Shown here piece by piece: positions 1 through 6,920 of a DNA stretch of 12,261 bases. A program made the translations under genes and the position numbers. Where the stretch lies: the NCBI GenBank assembly GCA_025964465.1, contig JAOPYS010000101.1, positions 1-12,261 of the forward strand. Reading direction: 5' to 3'. How positions within the stretch are numbered: position 1 is the first letter of the stretch; the number at the start of each line of letters is the position of its first letter. The notes below the pieces were generated by a model that was given only the letters and a program-made list of their open reading frames with translations, made no database searches and had not been told where the DNA came from. This stretch comes from Thermoleophilia bacterium. Lineage in GTDB: Bacteria; Actinomycetota; Thermoleophilia; Gaiellales; SKUG01.

Positions 1-397
1 GCACGTGCCGCGCGGCGACGACTACGGCACGCAGACGCGCGCGGCGCTGCACGCGGCGGTCGACGCCGGCGCCGACCTGGTTCTCGGATCGGGGCCCCAC
101 GTCGTGCGCGGCGTCGAGCGCTACCACGGCAGCTACATCGTCTACTCCTCCGGCAACTTCGCCGGGTGGCACAACTTCGGCATCGGTGGCCTCACCGCCC
201 AGAGCGGCGTGGTCGACCTGTCGTTCGACTACCGGGGCCACGCCGACGGCGGCACGTGGCACGGCGTGGTCGTCGATCCGCCGGGCGTCCCACGGCCCGA
301 CCGGTCGGGGCGCGTCGTGCGTCACGTCGCCTCGCTCAGCCGCGCCGACTTCGGGCGGGCCGGGGCACGCTTCTCCAGCGGTGGCGCTTTCCGCTGA
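1..397 (+). CDS. CapA family metallophosphatase, C-terminal fragment (5' end outside window)
   Basis: The open frame runs in from the left edge and stops at TGA 395-397, so only about the last 131 residues are visible. The fragment contains DAGADLVLGSGPHVV followed by RYHGSYIVYSSGNF. This matches the conserved C-terminal part of the CapA/poly-gamma-glutamate-synthesis (PGA_cap) metallophosphatase family, whose usual form is DAGADLVxGxxPHVxxGxExYxGxxIxYSxGNF. Family members resemble calcineurin-type phosphoesterases; many are extracytoplasmic, but their substrates are mostly unknown and the name does not prove capsule synthesis. The His of GPHV is the likely metal or phosphate ligand. The internal GTG at position 5 is unlikely to be the true start because the codon before it continues the frame and the fragment lacks the family's N-terminal motifs. 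The gene converges on the hydrolase gene with a 34-bp gap. Confidence 0.8.
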   Translation, partial: HVPRGDDYGTQTRAALHAAVDAGADLVLGSGPHVVRGVERYHGSYIVYSSGNFAGWHNFGIGGLTAQSGVVDLSFDYRGHADGGTWHGVVVDPPGVPRPDRSGRVVRHVASLSRADFGRAGARFSSGGAFR

Positions 398-431
398 GGT
401 CGGCACGCGGTCCGTCCCGCTCCGCGTCCGG

Positions 432-1190
432 TCAGGACGGGGCAGGCTGGAGCAGGGCTGCGCGGATCGCCTCGTAGGCAACGGGGTCGGTCACGATGTG
501 GGCGTGCGTCACGCGTGACAGGGGTCCGATGCGACGGCCCGAGTCGACGGCGACGAAGGGCCGGTCCGGGATGCGCACCGCCGATGGCGGGCAGCACACC
601 AGGTCGAAGCCCGTCGTGCCGATCGACACGACGTCGGCGGCGTGTCGCGTCGCGTGGAGCTGCTCGATGAAGGGGGCGCCTCGCAGGATCTGGCGCACGC
701 CCGGTGGTGCGATGCGGCGGACGACCGCCGTGAGTGCGCCGTGGTGCATGCCGGCGTTGGTCGTCGCCACGGTGACGACGCGGCGGATGGCCGGGTTGCC
801 CCCGTCGAACTGTGCGGCGGCGCGCGCCGAGAACCCGCCGCTGCTCAGGGCGACGATGTCGACGGTCGCCGAGCCGGTGTTCGCGCGGACGCGGTCCACG
901 GCCTCGAGGATCACCCGACGCTGTTCGTGCAGGTCGCCGGTCCCGTGACCCGGCAGGGCGACCACGTGGGTGTCGAAGCCGTCGCGATCCAGGGAACGCC
1001 CGAGCACGTGCAGCACGTCGACGCTGTTGGCGTAGCCCGGCACCAGCAGCACCGGCGGGCGACCCGCGCCGGCGCCGGGCATCGGCTCTCCGGTCGCCCC
1101 TGCACGCAGGATGCGCCGCTCCACGCGACGCGCCGCCTGCCACCACGCGCGGCCCAGCCTCGATTCGCCTCGTCCATCCTGCGCGTCCAC
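432..1190 (-). CDS. Alpha/beta-hydrolase, lipase (class 2)-like
   Basis: A 252-residue protein starting at GTG 1190. The start was chosen because GGGAGG lies 8 nt upstream of it and because the longer ATG start at 1433 would run into the divergent peptidase gene. VLLVPGYANSVDV is the typical first beta-strand and oxyanion segment. ALSSGG is the nucleophile elbow: the usual GxSxG is here AxSxG, as in small bacterial lipases. VAVDSGRRIGP could carry the acid residue, and THAHIVTDP near the C-terminus supplies the catalytic His. There is no signal peptide or membrane segment, so it is probably cytoplasmic unless exported without one. Together these suggest an esterase or lipase acting on acyl esters; the substrate cannot be read from the sequence. 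Assignment to the alpha/beta-hydrolase fold is firm, to lipase class 2 only likely. Confidence 0.8.
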   Translation of the reverse strand: MDAQDGRGESRLGRAWWQAARRVERRILRAGATGEPMPGAGAGRPPVLLVPGYANSVDVLHVLGRSLDRDGFDTHVVALPGHGTGDLHEQRRVILEAVDRVRANTGSATVDIVALSSGGFSARAAAQFDGGNPAIRRVVTVATTNAGMHHGALTAVVRRIAPPGVRQILRGAPFIEQLHATRHAADVVSIGTTGFDLVCCPPSAVRIPDRPFVAVDSGRRIGPLSRVTHAHIVTDPVAYEAIRAALLQPAPS

Positions 1191-1310
1191 GCTGCGAACC
1201 TCCCGCGGGGTCGGGCGCGCGAAACCCGCGCGCCGCGCACGCGGCAGGTCGGGCCAACGCCCCGGCCCCTCCGCCCACGGGTGCTCGCCACCCGCGCGAC
1301 GGCAGTGACC

Positions 1311-1329
1311 CGCTGCGTACGATGCAGCG
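1311..1329 (+). promoter_or_regulatory. Palindrome enclosing a -10 element directly before the peptidase ATG
   Basis: CGCTGC (1311-1316) and GCAGCG (1324-1329) form a perfect inverted repeat with a 7-nt spacer. The spacer contains TACGAT (1318-1323), which fits the actinobacterial -10 consensus TANNNT. Six bases separate it from the ATG at 1330, so transcription would start at or next to the start codon and the mRNA would be leaderless; no Shine-Dalgarno is present. No convincing -35 is seen. A repressor bound to the palindrome would cover the -10, so this looks like an operator. The promoter/operator role is inferred from position only. Confidence 0.45.
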
Positions 1330-2172
1330 ATGCTCGCCGCCGCCCCGTCGACCACGCCTCCCTCGCCGGCTGCTGCCACTCCCCTCCCCTGGAGCCAGGG
1401 CGCGGGCCGCGGCGGCAACCACCTGCCGGCCAACCACCCCGCGCAGGTCGGGGACCAGTCGCTGCGGTTCTCGCCGAGGTTCTCCGACCCGGCGTACCAC
1501 TTCGCCGGGGGGACGGGGCAGACCGAGCACGGTGTCGAGCTGCTCGTCGAGACGGGCTCGGCGCCCGGCGTGCTCGACGGCCTGCGCGCCGCCGTGGCCG
1601 AGGTGCCGCAGTCGATCCTCGACGGGGTGCGCCAGGTGCGGGTCCTCGCCGGGCACGACGAGGGCTACGACCGCTACTACGAGCAGGCCTACGGCATCCC
1701 GGGGTTCCATGCCGTGGCGGCCGGAGGCGGCGGCGCGGTGAACTTCTTCGGGGGCCGGCCCTACGCCGCCGGCGTGCTGTTCCACGAGCTGGGCCACAGC
1801 CTCCCGGTGTCCGGGTGGGGCGCGGCGGTGCGCGCCGACGACGCCACCATCGCCGCCCTCGCGAAGGGGGGAGTGCTCGCGCCGGTCGAGTTCGAGCCGA
1901 TCCCCGACCCCGTGCGCCGCGCGCGATGGACGCCGCGCCTGGCGCCCGGCGCGGTGACGCCCTACGGGGGATCGGCGACCGGCGAGGACATCGCCGAATC
2001 GCTGCACCTGCTGCTGTCGGAGACGCACTTCGGCCACGCCTTCGCGACGGTGACGCCGACAGGCGGCACGCCGCGACCGCTGACGTTCGGCGAGGCCTAC
2101 CCCGCCCGCACCGCGGTGCTCGAGCGCGCCGCACGCTCCGACCTCGACCACGACGGCACGATCGGCGCCTGA
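1330..2172 (+). CDS. Putative zinc metallopeptidase (HELGH; lethal-factor-like core)
   Basis: A 280-residue protein. HELGH at residues 152-156 is the HExxH zinc site: His152 and His156 as ligands, Glu153 as general base. About 60 residues later PYGGSATGEDIAES (211-224) resembles the Y...ED(F/I)AE segment of anthrax-lethal-factor-like (ATLF) and related small metallopeptidases, in which an acidic residue is the third ligand and the Tyr may assist catalysis. The first ~35 residues are Pro/Ala-rich and there is no signal peptide, so the protein is either cytoplasmic or exported by another route. The C-terminus is DLDHDGTIGA, the first ten positions of an EF-hand or dockerin-type calcium loop (DxDxDGxI). 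The ATG has no Shine-Dalgarno, but TACGAT is placed for a leaderless transcript. The substrate is unknown. The metallopeptidase call is sound; the exact family is a guess. Confidence 0.68.
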   Translation: MLAAAPSTTPPSPAAATPLPWSQGAGRGGNHLPANHPAQVGDQSLRFSPRFSDPAYHFAGGTGQTEHGVELLVETGSAPGVLDGLRAAVAEVPQSILDGVRQVRVLAGHDEGYDRYYEQAYGIPGFHAVAAGGGGAVNFFGGRPYAAGVLFHELGHSLPVSGWGAAVRADDATIAALAKGGVLAPVEFEPIPDPVRRARWTPRLAPGAVTPYGGSATGEDIAESLHLLLSETHFGHAFATVTPTGGTPRPLTFGEAYPARTAVLERAARSDLDHDGTIGA

Positions 2173-2178
2173 CGCGCC

Positions 2179-2198
2179 GGCCCCAGTGGGATGGGGTC
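2179..2198. terminator. Possible bidirectional hairpin between convergent genes
   Basis: GGCCCCA (2179-2185) pairs with TGGGGTC (2192-2198) around a 6-nt loop, giving 7 pairs including one G-T. It fills the 24-bp gap between the stop codons of the peptidase and the delta-60 gene, overlapping the latter's stop. There is no T tract, which is common in very GC-rich genomes. The assignment rests on position and pairing only. Confidence 0.3.
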
Positions 2199-4017
2199 AG
2201 CCGGGCGCGATGACCTCGAACAGGATCGGGGCGATGTAGGTGCCGGGCGCCTGCGACAGGGCCGGCCGCGCGGCGAACCGCAGGCTCGCCGTGGCGCCCG
2301 ACGTGCCCGCGACGGTGGTGAACGCGAGCTTGTCGCCCGTGGTCCCACTCGCCACCGCGTGCCAGCTGGGCCCCGACACGGCGCTGCACGTGCCGGCTGG
2401 CGTCCAGGTCGAGACGTCGGTCGACGCCCCGGCGCCCACGCCGCGCAGGCACGCGCCGAACATCGATCCGCCACCCGTGAAGTCCGCCGAGCCGACGGCG
2501 TAGTCCGTCACGGTGACGGTGCCGAGGCGCACGACCCCGAAATCGAGCGTCGCGTTCGTCGCCTGACCGGCGCCGTAGAGTGAGCCGTCCGCGCCGATCG
2601 CGATCGCGCCGATCTCGGACACGCCGGAACCGATGGTGGTCGCCATGGCGCCGCCCGTGCCGAACGTCGGGTCGAGCGTCCCGTTGGCGCGGAGGCGTGC
2701 GACACCCATCTGCTTCGTGCCCGAGGTCACGAAGCCGCCGATGTAGAGGCGGCCGTCGCCGAGCAGCCGCACGGCGAACCCCTCGTCCGCCGCACCGAAC
2801 CCGGGAGCGATGGCGACGCCACCCACCCCGAAGGACGGGTCGAGGGTGCCGTCGACGAGATAGCGCACCGCTGCCACGTCCGTGTTGCTGCCGTTGTTGG
2901 CGTATCCGACGGTGACGATCGACCCGTCCGGCTGCACCGCGACCGAGCGCGCGTAGTCGTCGGAGCCCACCTGGTGCTGCTTGATGCCGGTGCCGTTGAA
3001 GGACGTGTCGAGCGAGCCGTCGGCGTTGAGCCGGAGGGTCGCCCAGTCGTAGCGGGCGCCGTTCTCGATGCGACCCGTCGCGACGATCTTGCCGTCCGGC
3101 GCGATGGCCACGCCGCGGAGGATGTCGAAGTTCGCGTTGCCCGGGATGTGCACCGTGCCGGAGGTGCCGAAGCCCGAATCGATCGTGCCGTTCGGCAACA
3201 CCCGGGTGACGACCATCTCGCCGCTCAGCCCGGGGTAGCCGGCGTACCCGGCGGTGACGATCTTGCCGTCCGGCTGGAGCGCGATGGCCATGATGGACTG
3301 GAAGCTCCCGTCGCCGACCACCGAGAGCTCGTACCCCGTGCCATTGAAGGTCGTGTCGAGCGTCCCGTCGGTCTTGAAGCGTGCCATGCAGTGGTTGCCG
3401 CTCCCTGCACAGGATCCCGCGACGATGATGCGCCCGTCGGCCGGCTGGATCGCGACCGCGTAGCCGGTGTCGTTGCCCGCGCCGATCGGCTGGACGACCT
3501 TGCCGGTGGTGGCTCCGAACGTCGAGTCGAGCGTCCCGTTCGGATGGAGCCGGATGAGCGAGAAGTCGTCGTTGGACGCGCCCGCGGAGGTGCCCACCAC
3601 GACGATGTCGCCGTTCGCCTGCACGGCCATGGCCCGGGCGAGGTCCGAGCCCGTCCCCACCGGCACGGTGACCTTGCCGGTGCCGCCGAACGCCGTGGCG
3701 AAGGAGCCGTCCGGCGGTCGGTACATCGCCGTGCCGACCTCGTCGAACTGGCGCATCCGCAGCGCCGCCGTGTCGTTGGTCGAGCCGAAGGAGACGGTGC
3801 AGTCGGCCGACGTCACGACGGGCGTGTCGGGCAGCACGGTGCCGAAGCTGGTGCTGGCGGCCGAGGAGCACCCGAGCGGGCTGATCGCCGTCGCGCTCGC
3901 CACGTCCATCACCACGGTGACGCTGGAGGAGGCCCCCCGCACGGCGTCCGGCGTCGCGGCCACGCCCGCGAACGAGGCGAGGGTCAGCGCGAGGAGGGCG
4001 AGGGACAGGCGGCGCAC
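2197..4017 (-). CDS. Secreted delta-60 repeat protein, probable seven-bladed beta-propeller
   Basis: A 606-residue protein. It begins with GTG at 4017 and MRRLSLALLALTLASFAGVA, a clear Sec signal peptide. Residues about 127-500 hold seven ~57-residue units of the delta-60 type, with core ValQPDGKIvxaG then RlxxdGtLDxxFgxxG. Units begin near residues 127, 186, 243, 300, 357, 414 and 470. A lone second half-unit (DGSFATAFGGTG, 103-114) precedes unit 1, and unit 7 lacks its own second half, as expected if the ends close a ring. An N-terminal segment (about 32-100, with DCTVSFGSTNDTAALRMRQ) and a C-terminal segment (about 505-606) flank the repeats. Cysteines fall in three pairs: 50/73, 203/210 and 523/544. 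The gene follows fliK by 54 nt and may share its transcript. The molecular role is unknown. A GGGAAGG lies immediately before the GTG, too close for an ideal Shine-Dalgarno, but no other in-frame start exists after the fliK stop. Confidence 0.85.
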   Translation of the reverse strand: MRRLSLALLALTLASFAGVAATPDAVRGASSSVTVVMDVASATAISPLGCSSAASTSFGTVLPDTPVVTSADCTVSFGSTNDTAALRMRQFDEVGTAMYRPPDGSFATAFGGTGKVTVPVGTGSDLARAMAVQANGDIVVVGTSAGASNDDFSLIRLHPNGTLDSTFGATTGKVVQPIGAGNDTGYAVAIQPADGRIIVAGSCAGSGNHCMARFKTDGTLDTTFNGTGYELSVVGDGSFQSIMAIALQPDGKIVTAGYAGYPGLSGEMVVTRVLPNGTIDSGFGTSGTVHIPGNANFDILRGVAIAPDGKIVATGRIENGARYDWATLRLNADGSLDTSFNGTGIKQHQVGSDDYARSVAVQPDGSIVTVGYANNGSNTDVAAVRYLVDGTLDPSFGVGGVAIAPGFGAADEGFAVRLLGDGRLYIGGFVTSGTKQMGVARLRANGTLDPTFGTGGAMATTIGSGVSEIGAIAIGADGSLYGAGQATNATLDFGVVRLGTVTVTDYAVGSADFTGGGSMFGACLRGVGAGASTDVSTWTPAGTCSAVSGPSWHAVASGTTGDKLAFTTVAGTSGATASLRFAARPALSQAPGTYIAPILFEVIAPG

Positions 4018-4071
4018 ACCTTCCCATCGGCACCCGCAACCGGCTCCGGGAGGGGTATCGCCGTGCGGTGG

Positions 4072-4854
4072 TCAGCGGCCGGAGGTCACGCCGGTGAGCT
4101 GCAGGCTCGAGTCCTGGGTCACGTCGACGGTCACGTTCGCGTACCCGGCGGCCGCCAAGCGCTCGCGCAGCAGTTCGGTGCCCTGCTCCAGCACCCGGGC
4201 CGCATCGCCCTGGCGGGCGCGGAACCGGATGTCCAGCCGCCCGTCCGGCTCCCGCTTGAGGCGCACCGTGAGCGGGCCCAGGTGCGCCGGTTCGAGCTCG
4301 ACGTGCAGCTCCTTGGACGCCTCGTCGATGGCGAGCCGGGTCGATTCGTCGAGCACGGTCTCCAGCAGGGCGGAGGGCGTCATGCGCGCCAGCGGCGTCG
4401 GCACGAGCGGCTGTGCGCTGGACTGGAACGCGACGGACTGGTCCTGCGCGTGGAGCGCATCGGTGGCGTCGCGCACGCCGAACGTGGCGGCGTCGAGGCG
4501 CTCGCCGTCGGTCGGCACGGCGCCCATGGCCCGCGCCGCGCGAGCGCCGGCGTCGAGCCCCTGCGCCTGTGCAAGTGCCGGGTCGAACCCCGCCGAGCCG
4601 AGCGTCGCGGTGCCCGGCAGGCTGGTCCCGCCCGAGCCATGGCCGCCGGAGCCGTCGCCATGCCCCGTGCCGGTGCCCGTACCAGTCCCGCCGCCGTGCT
4701 GCCCGGGCTGCTTGCCGCCGCCGCGCACGTCACGCATGACGTGCCCGAAGCCAACGGGCCCGTGCGTGCCCGTCCGCTTGGGGCGCCCGCCCGGCGCCTT
4801 GTGCTTGCGTCGGTTGTTGGGCTCCTGCGGGCCCTCCGGCTTCTCGGTCCTCAT
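4072..4854 (-). CDS. fliK: Flagellar hook-length control protein FliK (C-terminal domain recognisable)
   Basis: A 260-residue protein. Residues about 180-248 fit the conserved FliK C-terminal domain: LHVELEPAHLGPLTVRLK, then DGRLDIRFRARQGDAARVLEQG, then LLRERLAAAGYANVTVDV. In the family this domain interacts with the FlhB switch of the export gate, while the secreted N-terminal part measures hook length. The N-terminal part here is short and low in complexity: basic residues 12-30, then a Gly/Thr/His-rich stretch (about 54-76, including a four-fold Gly-Thr run) and an Ala-rich segment. At 260 residues it is smaller than most FliK proteins. Its ATG lies inside the fliJ stop (ATGA, 4-nt overlap), so the two are translationally coupled. 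The neighbour fliJ and nearby fliI and fliH support the call. Confidence 0.88.
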   Translation of the reverse strand: MRTEKPEGPQEPNNRRKHKAPGGRPKRTGTHGPVGFGHVMRDVRGGGKQPGQHGGGTGTGTGTGHGDGSGGHGSGGTSLPGTATLGSAGFDPALAQAQGLDAGARAARAMGAVPTDGERLDAATFGVRDATDALHAQDQSVAFQSSAQPLVPTPLARMTPSALLETVLDESTRLAIDEASKELHVELEPAHLGPLTVRLKREPDGRLDIRFRARQGDAARVLEQGTELLRERLAAAGYANVTVDVTQDSSLQLTGVTSGR

Positions 4855-5366
4855 TGCGTCGCCTCCCGCGCGGCTTGGTCCTCCGCCGCGACCCTCGCGT
4901 CCCTGGTCCGTCGCCGGAGGAATCCCTGGCCGGCGAGGTCGTCCATGAACAGGCCCTCCTCGCGCAGCTGCTCGACCCGGTGCTCCTCGCGCTGCTTCTC
5001 CTCGAGCTTCTCGAGCGCCTTGACCTCGATGCCGCGCTGCTTGACCACCTCGACCTGCTCCAGGACGCGCCGCTCGGCGTCGCGGATGCGCGTCTGCTGC
5101 GTGCCCTGGCCCGCGACGTTGTCCTTGATCGCCTTCTCGAGGAAGTGCCGGCGCATCTCGAACTGGTAGAGGTCGCCGCCTCGCTCGAGCGGTGCCCGCT
5201 GCTGCTCGCGCAGGTCCACTTCCTCGGCTTGCATCTCACGCAGGCGCTGCTCCTCCGCCACCACCTGCTGGCGTCGCGCCTGCAGCTCCTGCTGCGCCTG
5301 CTTCTCGCGCATGACTCGGACGTCGAGCAGGCGGCGCAGTCGGAATCGGAAGGTCGTTCGCGCCAT
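4851..5366 (-). CDS. fliJ: Flagellar export chaperone/stalk protein FliJ
   Basis: A 171-residue, highly charged protein that is almost entirely predicted coiled coil. It begins FRFRLRRLLDVR, the usual FliJ opening (F-x-F-x-L-x-x-L-L-x-x-R). Near the C-terminus KALEKLEEKQREEH (117-130) and FMDDLA (140-145) match the conserved end of the family (KxLExLxExxxxE...E...MDD). FliJ sits in the centre of the FliI ATPase hexamer and links it to the FlhA export gate. The ATG at 5366 is preceded by a C-rich leader without a Shine-Dalgarno; an in-frame TGA upstream with no start codon after it rules out a longer form. A promoter lies at 5432-5459. fliK overlaps its stop by 4 nt. The GH76 gene separates it from fliI, which normally sits directly upstream. 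Confidence 0.88.
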   Translation of the reverse strand: MARTTFRFRLRRLLDVRVMREKQAQQELQARRQQVVAEEQRLREMQAEEVDLREQQRAPLERGGDLYQFEMRRHFLEKAIKDNVAGQGTQQTRIRDAERRVLEQVEVVKQRGIEVKALEKLEEKQREEHRVEQLREEGLFMDDLAGQGFLRRRTRDARVAAEDQAAREATQ

Positions 5367-5407
5367 GGGGGAGTGGTCGCAATCGGGGTCGGGGGTGCAG
5401 CGGTCGA

Positions 5408-5421
5408 CGCACGAACGTGCG
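5408..5421 (-). promoter_or_regulatory. Near-palindrome in the fliJ leader, possible operator
   Basis: CGCACG (5408-5413) and CGTGCG (5416-5421) are perfect inverted repeats separated by only AA. The element lies about 4-17 nt downstream of the predicted fliJ transcription start. A spacer this short favours a protein-binding site over an RNA hairpin. The function is inferred from position. Confidence 0.3.
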
Positions 5422-5431
5422 CGTCACCTCC

Positions 5432-5459
5432 ACAGTAGGTCGATCGGGCAGCGTGTCAA
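5432..5459 (-). promoter_or_regulatory. Sigma70-like promoter for fliJ-fliK
   Basis: Read on the minus strand, a perfect TTGACA (-35, 5454-5459) is followed after 16 bp by TACTGT (-10, 5432-5437). The predicted start is near 5425, giving a leader of about 59 nt to the fliJ ATG. The element sits in the 149-bp gap after the GH76 gene, so fliJ-fliK (and perhaps the delta-60 gene) can be transcribed independently of fliI. The -35 is consensus; the -10 is moderate. No flagellar-type sigma28 motif was noted here. Confidence 0.5.
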
Positions 5460-5515
5460 GGACCGGCGAGCGGTCGCGCACGGCTGGGCGAAGCGGGGTG
5501 GGCGTCGCGCGTGCC

Positions 5516-6787
5516 TCAGCGCGCGGGGTCGGCCCCCGCCGCGAGGGCGAACAGCTGCACCATCGCGCCCTGGTCGATCGCGCTGCCCGGCGACGATCCG
5601 TAGTGGCCGATCCCGCCGCCGGTGTACAGGCCCGACTCCGGGTCGAGGCCGTCATCCACGGCTCGCTGGAGGTAGCGATCGAGCAGGCGTCGGTAGGAGG
5701 GGTCGGGTGCGACGCCGTCCAGCGCCAGCAGGTTGCGGAAGAAGATCGCGTTGAACGCCGGCGGCTGGTGCCACGCCGTGTCCCCCGACGACATCCAGTC
5801 GACGGCGGCCGTCGCGGTCTGCACGGCGCGGTCCAGGTAGGCGCGGTCGCCAGTGGAGCGGTAGAGCTCGAGCTCGAGCCCGATCGGCGCGCCCTGGTTG
5901 TAACTGGCCGGCGAGGGGTCGACCGCACCGCTCGCGATGTCGACGTTGTCGCCGTACAGGCCCGAGGGCTGGCGCAGGTGGTCGACGAGGTAGCGCTCGA
6001 TGTCGACCGCGGTGTCGAGGTAGCCCCGGTTGCCGGTGGCCGCGTACAGCTGTGCGAACACCTGGCCCACGGGGCCCGCCGCGCACGTGTTGACGCTCGG
6101 CCTGGCTTCGTCGCGCCCCCAGAGGACGCCGCCGTCGGGCTGCACGCCCGATGCCAGCAGCGGCACGAGCCCCTCGACCCGGCGGAGCCAGGAGGGGTCG
6201 CGCGTGCGGTCGTACACCTGCAGCAGGTCGAGTGCGATCCACGCGTTGTCGTCGTAGAAGGGATGGGGCGCGATCGACCAGCTGGACGGGGCGCCCGTCA
6301 CGCCGTCGGACCACAGCCCGTCGCCGTAGCGCGACGCCGAGCGGTCGACGATCCGGTTCACGTCCGTCCAGTCGCCGGACCTGCCGGCGAGGTCGATGGC
6401 GCCGTTGAGGACCTGGCTGGTCGACCACACCGAGGCGTTGTACGGCGCGCGGGCGTCGGCGCGGAACAGCCCGGGGGCGCCCCGGACCTCGCTGGTGCGC
6501 TCGAGCGCGGCCCATGCATCGAGGGCGTTGGTGGCAGGCGCCAGCTGCGTGCTCGAGGGCGCGTGCTCGTCCGACGCGGGGTGGATGCGCGCTGCGATCC
6601 CCGACGCCAGCGCCTCGACCGCGCCGAGGGCCTGGTGCAGGAGCACGTGACGGGACCCGTCGGGATAAGGGGCGATCGCCTCGGCGGGATGGTGCGCGGG
6701 GTCGTCGGCGACGAGGTCGCGCACGACCAGACCCGCGAGGGCCGCGACCGGGATGCCCAGAGCGATGGCGACGCCCTTCACGTGCAT
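5516..6787 (-). CDS. Glycoside hydrolase family 76 protein (alpha-1,6-mannanase-like), membrane-anchored or secreted
   Basis: A 423-residue protein from ATG 6787. The start was chosen because the hydrophobic N-terminus (GVAIALGIPVAALAGLVV) then begins directly after MHVK, as a signal peptide or anchor should; an in-frame ATG at 6844 would add 19 residues before it. The body shows the GH76 pattern: FYDDNAW (177-183) carries the paired catalytic aspartates Asp179-Asp180, followed by NTCAAGP (233-239), YNQGAPIG (296-303) and FNAIFFRNLLAL (345-356). GH76 enzymes fold as (alpha/alpha)6 barrels and cleave alpha-1,6-mannan backbones of fungal walls and mycobacterial-type lipomannans. The target here could be environmental mannan or the cell's own glycans. 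The gene lies 134 bp after fliI and 149 bp before fliJ, an unusual place within a flagellar cluster. Confidence 0.82.
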   Translation of the reverse strand: MHVKGVAIALGIPVAALAGLVVRDLVADDPAHHPAEAIAPYPDGSRHVLLHQALGAVEALASGIAARIHPASDEHAPSSTQLAPATNALDAWAALERTSEVRGAPGLFRADARAPYNASVWSTSQVLNGAIDLAGRSGDWTDVNRIVDRSASRYGDGLWSDGVTGAPSSWSIAPHPFYDDNAWIALDLLQVYDRTRDPSWLRRVEGLVPLLASGVQPDGGVLWGRDEARPSVNTCAAGPVGQVFAQLYAATGNRGYLDTAVDIERYLVDHLRQPSGLYGDNVDIASGAVDPSPASYNQGAPIGLELELYRSTGDRAYLDRAVQTATAAVDWMSSGDTAWHQPPAFNAIFFRNLLALDGVAPDPSYRRLLDRYLQRAVDDGLDPESGLYTGGGIGHYGSSPGSAIDQGAMVQLFALAAGADPAR

Positions 6788-6920
6788 GTGCCTGACCGCC
6801 CCCTCTGCCCCCCGGCCGACCGCGCCGCACGTGCGACGGGCCATGCCCGTCTATCGAGGCTGCGCGGCCGCGGGTTGCGGGCTCAGCAGGGAACAGGGCG
6901 CATGCGCCGGGGCGCTCGGG

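Noticed and set aside
1191..1433. N-terminal extension of the hydrolase up to ATG 1433
   Set aside because: It would overlap the start of the divergent peptidase gene, has low-complexity sequence, and a well-spaced GGGAGG precedes GTG 1190.
911..4039. 1042-residue open frame on the minus strand
   Set aside because: It is Arg/Gly/His-rich nonsense typical of an off-frame reading at very high GC. It overlaps the hydrolase, peptidase and delta-60 genes, all of which have recognisable motifs.
4650..4690. Short Gly-Thr coding repeat in fliK as a phase-variable tract
   Set aside because: The DNA copies are imperfect and in multiples of six bases, so slippage would keep the frame; it is better read as a low-complexity linker.
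2974..5169. 731-residue open frame on the plus strand
   Set aside because: It is antisense to the delta-60, fliK and fliJ genes, shows no domain, and its composition mirrors the genes beneath it.
6897..6908. Perfect palindrome GGCGCATGCGCC just after fliI
   Set aside because: As a hairpin it gives only 4 bp around CATG, and such words are expected by chance at this GC content.
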